Source: Metapseudomonas resinovorans DSM 21078
GTDB taxonomy: Bacteria; Pseudomonadota; Gammaproteobacteria; Pseudomonadales; Pseudomonadaceae
Assembly (NCBI RefSeq): GCF_000423545.1
Contig: NZ_AUIE01000008.1
Coordinates: 62,001-126,000 of the forward strand
Reading direction: 5' to 3'
DNA: 64,000 nt
In this document: positions 9,506 through 18,033 of the stretch, in pieces
How the letters are laid out: each line of letters begins with the position of its first letter
Numbering within the stretch: position 1 is the first letter of the stretch
The notes under the pieces: generated by a model
What the model was told of the DNA's origin: nothing
The model's input: the letters and a program-made list of their open reading frames with translations, nothing else
Databases searched by the model: none
Program-made: the position numbers and the translations under genes

Positions 9506-9748
9506 TCAGGCGACGATGTCAGGCGCGTCGAAATCCAGTGCCACCAACCAATCGCTCATCATTATTGCGTCGAACATTCGCTCCGCCGACGCGGTGCATG
9601 CCCCCGCCACCAGTTGCAGTTGCCAGCAGCGCCCGTCTGGCGAACGGGCTTTCAGGGTCCAGCAATCCTGCGATAACCAGCGTGCGAGCAGCTGTTCGAT
9701 TGATGCTGCGGCCAGCGGTCGGGTGGTGATCATCACCGTCAGGCCCAT
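9506..9748 (-). CDS. Small hypothetical protein
   Basis: 80-residue protein, soluble, with no recognised domain; it begins MGLTVMITTRPLAAAS and contains SQDCWTLKARSPDGRCWQLQ. ATG 9748 follows a good GGAGG site, better than the upstream start at 9808. It lies 86 bases downstream of the NDH-2-like gene on the same strand and may be co-transcribed. Function not known. Confidence 0.55.
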   Translation of the reverse strand: MGLTVMITTRPLAAASIEQLLARWLSQDCWTLKARSPDGRCWQLQLVAGACTASAERMFDAIMMSDWLVALDFDAPDIVA

Positions 9749-9834
9749 GGCAACCTCCGGAAGAAAAAGGAGAATCTGATGCCGCGCCGTCGGGAGACGG
9801 CGCGGCACAGGCAGTTGGATCGGACTTGCGGGTA

Positions 9835-11037
9835 TCAGGCCACAACCGGGATCAGCGGGTCGGCGGCGGCCAGTGCGGTGGCGCGATCAGCCGCCGGCGG
9901 ATAGATCCACACGCTGTTGATCTGCTGCTTGAGGGACTTGCCTTCGGCCTTCTCTAACTTGATCTGGCGGTCCCAGCCTTCGGTGAACACCGCACCCCAG
10001 GCGCCCAGGTCCAGGCAGGTGACGTACTTGGGCTGGCTGTAGGGGATCGGCGCCACCCCCAGCAGGCTTGCTGCCGCGTTGTTGCCTGCCGAGCGGCCCA
10101 GGGCGATGGCGTGCTGGCAGGACATGAGTGCGTAGTTGCCCTGGTCATCGCAAGCGGCCCGGGCCACGTCACCGGTGGCGAACAGACCGTCCTGCCCTGG
10201 CACCTGCAGGTTCGCGTCGACGTGCAGACGGCCCTGGCCATCGCGCTCGGCGGCAACCTGCTCGGTCAGCGAGCTGGCGCGTACGCCCACGGTCCACACC
10301 ACGGTAGCCGCCTCGATGCGCTCACCACTGGCCAGCGTTACGCCACCGGCGTCCACCGACGCCACTGCGCTGTTCAGACGCCACTCCACACCGAGTTGCT
10401 CGGAGGCTTCGATGATCGCGCCACGAGGGCCATCACCCAGCGCAGCACCGATCTCGCTGCCACGGTCGACGACGATCACTCGTACATCGGCGTTCTCACC
10501 CAGTGCAGCACGCAGGCGGGCTGGCATTTCGGCTGCAGTCTCGATCCCCGTGAAGCCACCACCGGCCACGACCACGGTATTGCGACTGACCGAAGCCGGA
10601 CGCTCCGCCAGGGACTGGATGTGTTGCTCCAGACGCACGGCTTCTTCGAGCTGGTCGACGTCGAAAGCGTGTTCGACACCGGCCAGCGCCGGGCGTACCA
10701 CCTGGCTGCCGGTAGCCAGGACCAGACGGTCATAGTCCAGCTCAGCGAACTGACCAGCAGTGGTGCGATAACCGACGCGCTTGCCCTCGGTGTCGATGCG
10801 CTCGGCAAAGCCCTGGACGAAGGTCACACCCACCGCGTCGAACAGCTCGCCCAGCGGCGCCACCATCTTGTGTACCTCAGGCTCGTAGAAGCGCGGACGG
10901 ACGCGCAGTTCGGCCTGGGGCGCGAGCACTACCACTTCGACGTCATCGCGGCCGTGCTGGTCCAGCAGGCGAGTTGCGCTCAGAGCGCTCCACATACCGC
11001 CGAAGCCGGCGCCGACGATCAGAATGCGTTGTTTCAT
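9835..11037 (-). CDS. NAD(P)H dehydrogenase, NDH-2-like pyridine nucleotide-disulphide oxidoreductase
   Basis: 400-residue FAD-dependent oxidoreductase of the type II NADH dehydrogenase family. It begins MKQRILIVGAGFGG (FAD dinucleotide motif), has ATGSQ, a second nucleotide motif VVAGGGFTGIETA for NAD(P)H, and FATGD near the FAD-binding C-terminal third. Start ATG 11037 has GGAGA upstream; longer starts would add an unrelated leader. It faces the Rrf2 regulator gene across a 329-base region with a 10-bp-arm palindrome, so it is probably regulated by it. Whether it feeds quinones or another acceptor cannot be told. Confidence 0.85.
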   Translation of the reverse strand: MKQRILIVGAGFGGMWSALSATRLLDQHGRDDVEVVVLAPQAELRVRPRFYEPEVHKMVAPLGELFDAVGVTFVQGFAERIDTEGKRVGYRTTAGQFAELDYDRLVLATGSQVVRPALAGVEHAFDVDQLEEAVRLEQHIQSLAERPASVSRNTVVVAGGGFTGIETAAEMPARLRAALGENADVRVIVVDRGSEIGAALGDGPRGAIIEASEQLGVEWRLNSAVASVDAGGVTLASGERIEAATVVWTVGVRASSLTEQVAAERDGQGRLHVDANLQVPGQDGLFATGDVARAACDDQGNYALMSCQHAIALGRSAGNNAAASLLGVAPIPYSQPKYVTCLDLGAWGAVFTEGWDRQIKLEKAEGKSLKQQINSVWIYPPAADRATALAAADPLIPVVA

Positions 11038-11134
11038 GTGTATCTCCAGAAGGCGAAAAGTGAGGTTTCTCCGGGCAGATGCGCCCGACATCTTCATGCC
11101 GGGCTGTGAGGTCATCGCCCCGAACCACACCGGC

Positions 11135-11161
11135 TAACTGCGACTCTATTTGTCGCAGTTA
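11135..11161. promoter_or_regulatory. Palindromic candidate operator (Rrf2 / NDH intergenic region)
   Basis: Perfect inverted repeat TAACTGCGAC (11135-11144) and GTCGCAGTTA (11152-11161) around a 7-base AT-rich spacer. It lies 98 bases upstream of the NDH-2-like start and 205 bases upstream of the divergent Rrf2 gene, no terminator-like T-run follows, and it is centred in a promoter region, so an operator is more likely than a terminator. Confidence 0.5.
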
Positions 11162-11366
11162 ATTTCGGCAAGCGTTTTTTCTTGCTCGCTGCGCCGCTCG
11201 TCGCCATCATCACCTTCAAGTCGCAACAAATCTGGGTAATGCGCCCTGCATAGCTTAGTATTCGAGGCGTCGGCGTAATCCTGGAGCCTCTATGCAGGGC
11301 GCCAATCATTGCGGTACGTGCGAAAAACCGCCCCATTAAAGGCGATAAAACGAGTCGGAGTTAAAG

Positions 11367-11900
11367 ATGGCGTTGTATAGCGCGGGCGTGGAGTACGGCA
11401 TTCACTGCCTCCTCTACCTGGCAGACGAGAAAGGCAACGGCCGCGAAGCGAGCGTGCGTGCCCTTGCCGAACTTCAGGGCGTGCCCCCGGAATTGCTGGC
11501 CAAGGTATTCACCCGCCTGGCCAAGGCCGGCCTGGTGGCTGCTACCGAAGGCGTGCGCGGCGGCTTCCGCCTGGCGCGGCCGGCCGACGAGATCACCGTG
11601 CTGGACATCGTCCGCGCCATCGATGGCGACAAGCAGATTTTCGAGTGCCGTGGCGTGCGCGAGCGTTGCGCGATCTTCGGGAGTGGATGCCCGGCACCGA
11701 ACTGGGCGGTTGCCGACCCCTGCTCCATCCACGCCGTGATGCTGCAGGCACAGAAGCGCATGGAAGAAGCCCTGGCCCAGCAGACCGTACTGGACCTGGT
11801 GCGCCGCGTCGCTCGCAAGGCCCCGCCCGAGTTCGGCGAGCAAGTACTGCGCTGGATGAACGAGCGCCACGACGGCAAGGTGGAAGTCGGCCCGCTCTGA
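11367..11900 (+). CDS. Rrf2 family transcriptional regulator
   Basis: 177-residue Rrf2-type regulator with an N-terminal winged helix (residues about 1-70, RALAELQGVPPELLAKVFTR) and a Cys cluster C94, C101, C108, C119 in the position where NsrR/IscR relatives bind an Fe-S cluster or sense thiol stress. The spacing differs from classic IscR, so the signal is unclear. Divergent from the NDH-2-like oxidoreductase with a palindrome between them. A nearly identical copy of its last 15 codons lies at 17759-17806. Confidence 0.9.
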   Translation: MALYSAGVEYGIHCLLYLADEKGNGREASVRALAELQGVPPELLAKVFTRLAKAGLVAATEGVRGGFRLARPADEITVLDIVRAIDGDKQIFECRGVRERCAIFGSGCPAPNWAVADPCSIHAVMLQAQKRMEEALAQQTVLDLVRRVARKAPPEFGEQVLRWMNERHDGKVEVGPL

Positions 11901-12131
11901 GTCCGCCCGACGGCGGTGATCCCCGTGCGCAGGACCAGATCGTAGGATGGGTAGAGGAACGAAACCCATCGCTTGGGTACGGACACCGCTGCACTGGGCT
12001 TCAACCAACGTGGCCCGCCCTCTACGGGAGGCCTGCGGCCTCCTTGGCGAATGAATTCGCCCCCACAGGTCGGCGCCCATTTTTCATTGCGGGTGCGGGC
12101 ATCCTTGCCCGCCGGCTGGCGCCGCTTCCGA
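11901..12131. repeat. Extragenic repeat fragments between Rrf2 gene and phnX
   Basis: No gene. Contains a GGAGGCCTGCGGCCTCC palindrome (about 12028-12044) and a short piece, GGCGAATGAATTCGCCCCCAC, of the dispersed repeat family found in many gaps of this window. Confidence 0.55.
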
Positions 12132-12959
12132 TCAGCAGGACTGGGGCATCTCGCCGCGGGCCAGGCGCTGGTTGATGTCGTCGATCACTGCCGGCAGGTC
12201 GGCGATGGTGTCGATCAGGTAGTGCGGACGGGAGCCTTCGAACAGTTGGCCAATGCGGGCGCGTTCCTGGTCCAGCTTGTCCGCTGGCAAGGCCTTGAAT
12301 TGCTCATAGGTCAGGCCGAGGGCGTTGCCCGAACAGGTCAGGGCCACGGTCCACATGCCGGCGCTGCGGCCTTCGAGGATACCCGGCCAGGTGTCGTCGA
12401 TCTTCACGCAGGCGGCGACGTCGTCGACGCCCAGGGCGATCACGTTGGCCAGGGCCTGGGCCGGGTGCGGGCGGCCGTTGGGCACTTCGTCGGTGGCGAC
12501 CACATGGTCGGCGACGTAGCCGTTCTGGCGCGCCAGCTCCACCACCTTGCTCATGACCACGGCCGGGTAGCCGGAGCAGGAGCCGATCTTCAGGCCCTTC
12601 TCACGCAGGGTGGCGATGGCGTCGAGGGCACCGGGGATCAGTGCCGAGTGCAGGGCGATTTTCTCGATCTGCAGCGGCATGAAGCGCTCGTAGATAGCGG
12701 TGACGTCGTCGTCCGTGGGCAGGCGGCCGAAGGCGGCACGGTAGCGCTCGCCGATCGCCGGGATGTCGCAGAGGGTGCGGATGTGGTCCCACTTGCCCAT
12801 GCCCATCGGGCCGCGGGCTTCTTCCAGGGAAACAGCGACGCCGAACTCGGCGAAGGCCTCGACGAAGATCTGGGTCGGCGCGAAGGAACCGAAGTCGACG
12901 ACGGTACCGGCCCAGTCGAGGATCGCGGCTTTGAGTTGGGTGGGTTGCTGGTAGTGCAT
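12132..12959 (-). CDS. phnX: Phosphonoacetaldehyde hydrolase
   Basis: 275-residue HAD-superfamily enzyme that splits phosphonoacetaldehyde into acetaldehyde and phosphate. The HAD nucleophile is D15 in [12 protein letters not shown], with A17 in place of the usual second Asp as in PhnX, and K56 in GMGKWDHIR is at the position of the Schiff-base lysine that defines this family. It is the last gene of the phosphonate module, 29 bases after an iron alcohol dehydrogenase. No phnW (2-aminoethylphosphonate transaminase) is next to it, so the substrate may come by another route. Confidence 0.93.
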   Translation of the reverse strand: MHYQQPTQLKAAILDWAGTVVDFGSFAPTQIFVEAFAEFGVAVSLEEARGPMGMGKWDHIRTLCDIPAIGERYRAAFGRLPTDDDVTAIYERFMPLQIEKIALHSALIPGALDAIATLREKGLKIGSCSGYPAVVMSKVVELARQNGYVADHVVATDEVPNGRPHPAQALANVIALGVDDVAACVKIDDTWPGILEGRSAGMWTVALTCSGNALGLTYEQFKALPADKLDQERARIGQLFEGSRPHYLIDTIADLPAVIDDINQRLARGEMPQSC

Positions 12960-12988
12960 GGTCAGTCTCCGGGTAGTGAACGACAGGA

Positions 12989-14080
12989 TCAGTCGGCGCT
13001 GGATCCAATGAAGTTGCGGCCACGGGCACCTCGCGCAGCGGTTTCGAGAATGCTCCGGGATTGCTCAGGCGAAAGGCCGTAATCGCCAAACTCGGTCTTC
13101 ACGTCGAGACTGTGGAGAAACGCCCGCAGGCGCGCCTGAGCCTTGTGCAGATCAGGGCCGAACATCCCTTGCAGGGTGCGATCACGCGCTTCGTCGCGCC
13201 CCCACGCCAGTCCCAGCACCAATGGCAGGGTGAAGGAGCAGGCAATGCCATGGGGCAGCCCGTAGCGCAGGGTCATCTCGTAGGAAATGGAATGCGCCAG
13301 CGCCGTCTTGGTGTTGGAGAACGCCATGCCGGCCTTGAGCGCAGCCAGCGCCATGCGCGAGCGCAGTTCCTTGTTGCCGGGATCGAGGCGCAACTGTGGC
13401 AGGCAATCGAGAATGCCCTCGATGGCGGAGACAGCGTAGGTGTCGGAGATCGGATTGGCGTTGTGGTTCCAGATCGATTCCAGGGCGTGGGACAGCGCAT
13501 CCAGGCCGGTGGAAACGGTGACGCCGGCCGGCACTGTCATCATCAGCTCCGGGTCGACGATGGCCACCTTGGGCCAAGTGCAGTCCAGGTGCAGGGAGTA
13601 TTTCTTCTGGTTGGCGACATCCCAGAGGGTCGCCCAAGGCGTCACTTCGCTGCCGGTGCCGGCGGTGGTGGGCACCGCGATCAGCGCCTTGGCCCGAGCC
13701 GGCACAAAGGCCTGGCCCGTCGCGAGCAGGGTCAGCAGTTCATCGAAGCTGCCGGATGCGGTGCCGACAATCAGTGCCTTGGCGGTGTCGATGGCACTAC
13801 CGCCGCCGACGGCGATCACGGTCTGGCAGTCACCCGCCTCGCGCCAGAATCGCTCGTAGGTGTCGCGCAACTGTGCGACGTCCGGGTTGGGCTGGACGTC
13901 TTCAACCACATGTACCAGGCGTTCGCCCAGCAGCACGTTCAGGCGATCCAGCAAGCCAAGTGCGCGGGCCTCGGGGAAGATCACCAGGGCGACCTTCTGG
14001 TTTTCGGTGAGGGACGCAAGCTGGCGAAGGCTGCCACAGCCGAAGCGTGTATCGACTGGATTGTGAAAACGGGCAGTCAT
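12989..14080 (-). CDS. Phosphonate-associated iron-containing alcohol dehydrogenase
   Basis: 363-residue group III (iron) alcohol dehydrogenase. The NAD motif [11 protein letters not shown] and metal-binding His segments ([16 protein letters not shown]) are visible. It matches the iron-ADH family regularly encoded beside phosphonate transport and phnX. ATG 14080 is chosen for the AGGAG site just upstream; the frame extends to 14146 without a good site. In context it could interconvert phosphonoacetaldehyde and 2-hydroxyethylphosphonate or handle the acetaldehyde released by PhnX; the sequence does not decide. Confidence 0.85.
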   Translation of the reverse strand: MTARFHNPVDTRFGCGSLRQLASLTENQKVALVIFPEARALGLLDRLNVLLGERLVHVVEDVQPNPDVAQLRDTYERFWREAGDCQTVIAVGGGSAIDTAKALIVGTASGSFDELLTLLATGQAFVPARAKALIAVPTTAGTGSEVTPWATLWDVANQKKYSLHLDCTWPKVAIVDPELMMTVPAGVTVSTGLDALSHALESIWNHNANPISDTYAVSAIEGILDCLPQLRLDPGNKELRSRMALAALKAGMAFSNTKTALAHSISYEMTLRYGLPHGIACSFTLPLVLGLAWGRDEARDRTLQGMFGPDLHKAQARLRAFLHSLDVKTEFGDYGLSPEQSRSILETAARGARGRNFIGSSAD

Positions 14081-14247
14081 GACGGCTCCTCTGTTCTTGT
14101 TGTCGGAAGGTGGGCACCTAGTCAGTGGCCATCGACAACGGCTCAAGTCGATTGTTTGCAGGTCTGCATCGGTACAACCGATACAGGCGCGCAGGCCGCG
14201 GCCCGCCGCGCCGGCGTCGAGCCGGGCAGCGGCCTGCGAGGATCAGA

Positions 14248-15066
14248 TCAGTGGGAGGCGCCGCGCTGGATGGCGTTGCGCAGGCGGCTGGAAGCCGTGT
14301 CGGCGATGATCACCATCAGGGTGATGACGATGATGCAGGTGGCGGTTTCGGGGTACTTGAACAGCTTCAGGCTGCTGACCAGCTCAAAGCCCAGCCCGCC
14401 AGCGCCGACCATGCCGAGCACGGTGGCCGAACGCAGGTTGACCTCGAAGCGGTAGAGCACCACCGCGATCCAGGCGGTAATCACCTGCGGCAGCACACCG
14501 AAGACGATCACCTGCAAGGGCCTTGCGCCAGTCGCCTGAAGCGCTTCGATGGGCCCCTGGTCGATCTCCTCGATGCTCTCGGCGAAGAACTTGCCCAGCA
14601 TGCCCACGCCGTGCAGCGCCAGGGCCAGCACGCCGGGGAACGGCCCCAGCCCCACCGCGGAAACGAACACCAGAGCGAGAATCAGCTCGTTGATGCTGCG
14701 GGTCAGGTTCAGGAACTGACGGGTAGCGCCGTAGAGCAGCCGGTTGCGAGTCAGGTTGCGGGCCGCCAGGAACGACAGCGGAACGGCCGCCAAGACGCCG
14801 AGCAGCGTGCCCCAGATGGCGATCTGCACGGTTTCCAGTGCGGGCGCGACGAGCCTGGGCAGGATGCTGAAGTCCGGCGGTACGGTGCGGCTGAGGAAGT
14901 CGCCGATCTGCGGCAGGCCTGCCGCCAGTTCGCCCAGGCTGAGCTGCGCGCCCTGGGCGCTCCAGTGCAGGATCAGCACCACAGCGAGCACCATGGCACC
15001 CGTGCCCAGCCAGCCGCGCTGGCCTTGCGGCAGGTCTACCGTCCAGATGAAATTGCGCGGTTGCAT
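14248..15066 (-). CDS. phnE: Phosphonate ABC transporter permease
   Basis: 272-residue inner-membrane permease with about six transmembrane segments and the ABC-permease loop around IEEIDQGPIEALQATGARPLQ. It takes phosphonate (or phosphite/phosphate) across the membrane with PhnC and PhnD. Its ATG is 2 bases after the phnC stop, so phnDCE are tightly coupled. The next gene (iron alcohol dehydrogenase) follows after 167 bases. Only one permease gene is present, unlike some two-permease systems. Confidence 0.92.
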   Translation of the reverse strand: MQPRNFIWTVDLPQGQRGWLGTGAMVLAVVLILHWSAQGAQLSLGELAAGLPQIGDFLSRTVPPDFSILPRLVAPALETVQIAIWGTLLGVLAAVPLSFLAARNLTRNRLLYGATRQFLNLTRSINELILALVFVSAVGLGPFPGVLALALHGVGMLGKFFAESIEEIDQGPIEALQATGARPLQVIVFGVLPQVITAWIAVVLYRFEVNLRSATVLGMVGAGGLGFELVSSLKLFKYPETATCIIVITLMVIIADTASSRLRNAIQRGASH

Positions 15067-15068
15067 GG

Positions 15069-15866
15069 TCAGCCCTCCAGTCCCGTGGCGAAGTGCATCG
15101 GCACCCGACCGGCCGGACGCAAGTCCTCTGGCTCAGGCGCCTGGCCCGGGTAGATGCGTTGCAGGTCGGCGTCGGTCAGATCCCCACCCGCGCCGTCGAA
15201 CACCATCCGGCCGTGGGCCAGACCGACGATGCGGTCGCCGAACTCGCGGGCGTAGTCCACCTGGTGCAGGTTGCAGACCACGGTGATACCCAGCTCGCGG
15301 GTGGCGTCGCGCAGGTACTGCAGCACCAGGCGCGCAGTCTTGGGATCGAGGCTGGCCACTGGCTCGTCGGCCAGGATCACCTTCGGCCGTTGCGCCAGGG
15401 CGCGGGCGATTCCCACCCGCTGCATCTGTCCGCCCGACAGCGAATCGGTCCGTTCATGGGCCTTGTGCGCCAGTTCCACGCGTTCCAGGCACGCCATGGC
15501 GAGGGCCACGTCTTCGCGGCGAAACAACTGCAGCACCGAGGTCAGGGTAGAGACCGCGCCAAGGCGACCGGTCAGTACGTTCTTCAGCACCGACAGGCGC
15601 GGCACCACATTGTGGTGCTGGAAGATCATCGCCACCTGACGACGCAGCTCGCGGGTGTCGCGGCAGGCCATCGCGTCGATGCCGGCCACTTCGAGACTGC
15701 CGGAATCGGCCTGCGCCAAGCGGTTCATGCAACGGAGCAAGGTCGACTTGCCGGCGCCCGACTGCCCGAGCACCACCACGAACTCGCCCGCCCCTATGTC
15801 GAGGTCGATGCCACGCAGCACGGCATTGCTGCCGTACTGCTTGGCCAGTTGGCGGACGCTGATCAT
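15069..15866 (-). CDS. phnC: Phosphonate ABC transporter ATP-binding protein
   Basis: 265-residue ABC ATPase. Walker A GQSGAGKST (residues 34-42), signature LSGGQMQRVGIARAL and Walker B VILADEP are intact, and the PhnC-type spacing is kept. It overlaps the phnD stop codon by four bases (ATGA), indicating translational coupling. Energises phosphonate import. Confidence 0.93.
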   Translation of the reverse strand: MISVRQLAKQYGSNAVLRGIDLDIGAGEFVVVLGQSGAGKSTLLRCMNRLAQADSGSLEVAGIDAMACRDTRELRRQVAMIFQHHNVVPRLSVLKNVLTGRLGAVSTLTSVLQLFRREDVALAMACLERVELAHKAHERTDSLSGGQMQRVGIARALAQRPKVILADEPVASLDPKTARLVLQYLRDATRELGITVVCNLHQVDYAREFGDRIVGLAHGRMVFDGAGGDLTDADLQRIYPGQAPEPEDLRPAGRVPMHFATGLEG

Positions 15867-16732
15867 TTCATGCTCCGCAGATCGAGATCGAGCACCTTGG
15901 CGGTGTCGCGGACCACGTCGTAGGCCGAGTCATTGGTGGGCTGGAAGCCGTCCAGCAGGCCCTGGTCGCCCCAGGGTACGTCCTTGATCGCCGCCAGGGC
16001 GCTGGCGACCTTCTGCTTCAGCGCCGGATCCATGTCCTTGCGCCAGACCATGGGCGACTCGGGAATCGGACGGGAGGTCCAGACCACCTGGAAGTCCTCC
16101 TGCTTCACCAGCCCCTTGGATACGGCATTGGCGAGAATGCGGTCGGCCACGGCGGCGGCGTCCACTTTGCGATTCTCCACCGCGAGGATGCTGGCGTCGT
16201 GGGAGCCAGAGAAAATCACCCGCGAGAACAGCTTGTCCGGCTGGTAACCGGCTTGCTCCAGGCCCGCTTTGGGGAACAGGTGGCCAGAAGCCGAGCTGGG
16301 ATCGACGAAGGCGAAGGTATGGTCCTTGAGGTCGGATAGCTGGCGGATGCCGCTGTCCTTGCGCGCCAGGATCAGGCTCTTGTAAGCGCTCTGGCCGGTC
16401 TTCTTGGTCACTGCCACCGAGAAGGCTTCGACATCGGCGACCGTGGTCGCCAGCACGTAGGAGAACGGGCCGAGGTAGGCCACGTCCAGCTTGCCGGCGC
16501 GCAGTGCTTCGATGATGCCGTTGTAGTCAGTGGCGACGAAGGGCTCCACCGGCATGCCGAGCTGTTTCTCCAGGCTGTCGAGCACCTGTTTGCTGGTTTC
16601 GATCATGGCCTGGGAATCCTCGGAGGGAATCAGGCCAATGGTCAGTTTGTCAGCGGCTTGTGCCTGGCCAGCGGCGATCAGGGGAAGGATGGCGATACCG
16701 GCGACGCGGAGGAACTTGGCGAACGTGTGCAT
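15863..16732 (-). CDS. phnD: Phosphonate ABC transporter substrate-binding protein
   Basis: 289-residue periplasmic binding protein: N-terminal signal peptide (FAKFLRVAGIAILPLIAAG, cleavage near AQAA) followed by a PhnD/PtxB-type fold with LTIGLIPSED, DYNGIIEALRAGKLDVAYLGPFSY and FVDPSSASGHLFP, the segment that holds the phosphonate group in relatives. ATG 16732 has GGGA upstream; an earlier GTG at 16765 is possible. First gene of the operon, divergent from a LysR gene. Confidence 0.92.
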   Translation of the reverse strand: MHTFAKFLRVAGIAILPLIAAGQAQAADKLTIGLIPSEDSQAMIETSKQVLDSLEKQLGMPVEPFVATDYNGIIEALRAGKLDVAYLGPFSYVLATTVADVEAFSVAVTKKTGQSAYKSLILARKDSGIRQLSDLKDHTFAFVDPSSASGHLFPKAGLEQAGYQPDKLFSRVIFSGSHDASILAVENRKVDAAAVADRILANAVSKGLVKQEDFQVVWTSRPIPESPMVWRKDMDPALKQKVASALAAIKDVPWGDQGLLDGFQPTNDSAYDVVRDTAKVLDLDLRSMK

Positions 16733-16843
16733 GGTATTCCCAGCGGTTGTGGTTGGAATGTGCACAGGCTAGGAACGTCACGTGACAGTCATACGATCAA
16801 TTCAATATGGGTTCTGCCAACCAAGTATTGATGGAGTCTATGG

Positions 16844-17722
16844 ATGTCCAGCGCCAAGTTGCGGGCCTTCCTGGCCGTCGCCCGGCACGGAAGCTTCAGC
16901 GCCGGAGCGCGTGCCCTGGGGCTCAGCCAGCCCACCCTCACGACCCAGGTGCAGAGCCTGGAGCGCCAGCACAATGTCGAGTTGTTCTATCGCCGCGGCC
17001 GTCGGATAGAGCTGTCCGAGGTGGGGCAGCAACTACTGCCCATCGCCCAGCGCCTGGCCGCCCTGGAGCTGGAGGCGCACAACCTGCTGCGGGACTCCGG
17101 AAGGCTCGACAGCGGCCAGCTCAAGCTGGGCGCCGTGGGGCCCTTCCATGTGATCGAGATGGTGGACAGCTACCGCCAGCGTCACCCTCGCATCGATGTC
17201 TCGATCCGCGTGGGCAACTCGGCCCAGGTGCTGGCGGACCTGGAGCAATACGTCACCGACATCGCCGTGCTGGCCGGCCTGCACGACGACCCGAGCCTGT
17301 GCGCCGTGCGCTACGCGCGCCACGCGATCATCCTCTTCGCCCGCAATGACCATCCCCTCGCCCGGCGCGGCACCATTGCCCTGGAAGAACTGGAAGGTCA
17401 GCGCCTCCTGCAACGCGAGCCCGGCTCGACCACCCGTTCGGCACTTGAAGGGGCACTTGGCGAAGCAGGCGTCACCCCGCGTATCGCCATGGAGATCGGC
17501 AGCCGCGAGGCCCTGCGGGAAGCCGTGATGCGCGGGATAGGCCTGGGGGCGGTATCCGAAGCGGAGTTCATCCCGGACCCGCGCATCCAGCCGATTCGCA
17601 TCGACGGCAACCCGGTGCACACCGAAACCTACCTCTACTGCCTGGCGGAGCGGCGTGGCAGCCGGTTGATCTCGTCCTTCTTCGATGCGGCCCTGGAGTC
17701 TAGGGTGAATGTCCAAGCCTAG
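16844..17722 (+). CDS. LysR family regulator, phosphonate cluster
   Basis: 292-residue LTTR with a helix-turn-helix at the N terminus (LRAFLAVARHGSFSAGARALGLSQPTLTTQVQSLE) and an effector domain. ATG 16844 has GGAG 7 bases upstream. It faces phnD across 111 bases, so it is the probable activator of phnDCE-adh-phnX. The effector is likely a phosphonate such as 2-aminoethylphosphonate, by analogy with LysR regulators of such clusters; not shown by sequence. Confidence 0.9.
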   Translation: MSSAKLRAFLAVARHGSFSAGARALGLSQPTLTTQVQSLERQHNVELFYRRGRRIELSEVGQQLLPIAQRLAALELEAHNLLRDSGRLDSGQLKLGAVGPFHVIEMVDSYRQRHPRIDVSIRVGNSAQVLADLEQYVTDIAVLAGLHDDPSLCAVRYARHAIILFARNDHPLARRGTIALEELEGQRLLQREPGSTTRSALEGALGEAGVTPRIAMEIGSREALREAVMRGIGLGAVSEAEFIPDPRIQPIRIDGNPVHTETYLYCLAERRGSRLISSFFDAALESRVNVQA

Positions 17723-18033
17723 GGATGGGGCTTGGGATACCCCTCACCAGCGCTGCCCTGGATCAAAGACCGCCACGACGGCAAGGTGGAACTCGGCCCG
17801 CTCTGAGGCCATCCGACGGCAGTAATCCCTGTAGGGGCGATTTCAATGGCTATGTCTGCACTACGTGTTGTAGGCAGTTGCATTGCCCGTAGGAGCTGGC
17901 TTGCCAGCGAATGGCAGCGTTTCGCTGGCAAGCCAGCTCCTACAAGGCTCTTGGCCCGATGGTGAATTTCTCGCAACAGCTAACGCAGACATAGCCAATG
18001 AATTCGCCCCCACAAAAGAGGCGCCCCCGCGAG
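17723..18033. repeat. Repeat-rich gap with copy of an Rrf2 gene end
   Basis: No intact gene. 17759-17806 duplicates the last codons of the Rrf2 gene (separate entry). 17835-18010 is a copy of the composite dispersed repeat: GGCTATGTCTGCA, then a long palindrome (about 17889-17943, arms containing GTAGGAGCTGGCTTGCCAGCG), then CGCAGACATAGCCAATGAATTCGCC. Confidence 0.7.
17759..17806 (+). pseudogene. Duplicated 3' end of the Rrf2 regulator gene
   Basis: The frame WIKDRHDGKVELGPL-stop matches the end of the Rrf2 gene (WMNERHDGKVEVGPL-stop at 11853-11900) at 11 of 15 residues and nearly all bases from CGCCACGACGG onward. Similarity continues about 25 bases past the stop (CCGACGGC.GT.ATCCC). The rest of the gene is absent. 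Confidence 0.8.

Noticed and set aside
17835-18010. Possible CRISPR from repeated palindromes
   Set aside because: Repeats are not regularly spaced within a locus, and no spacers or cas genes are present.
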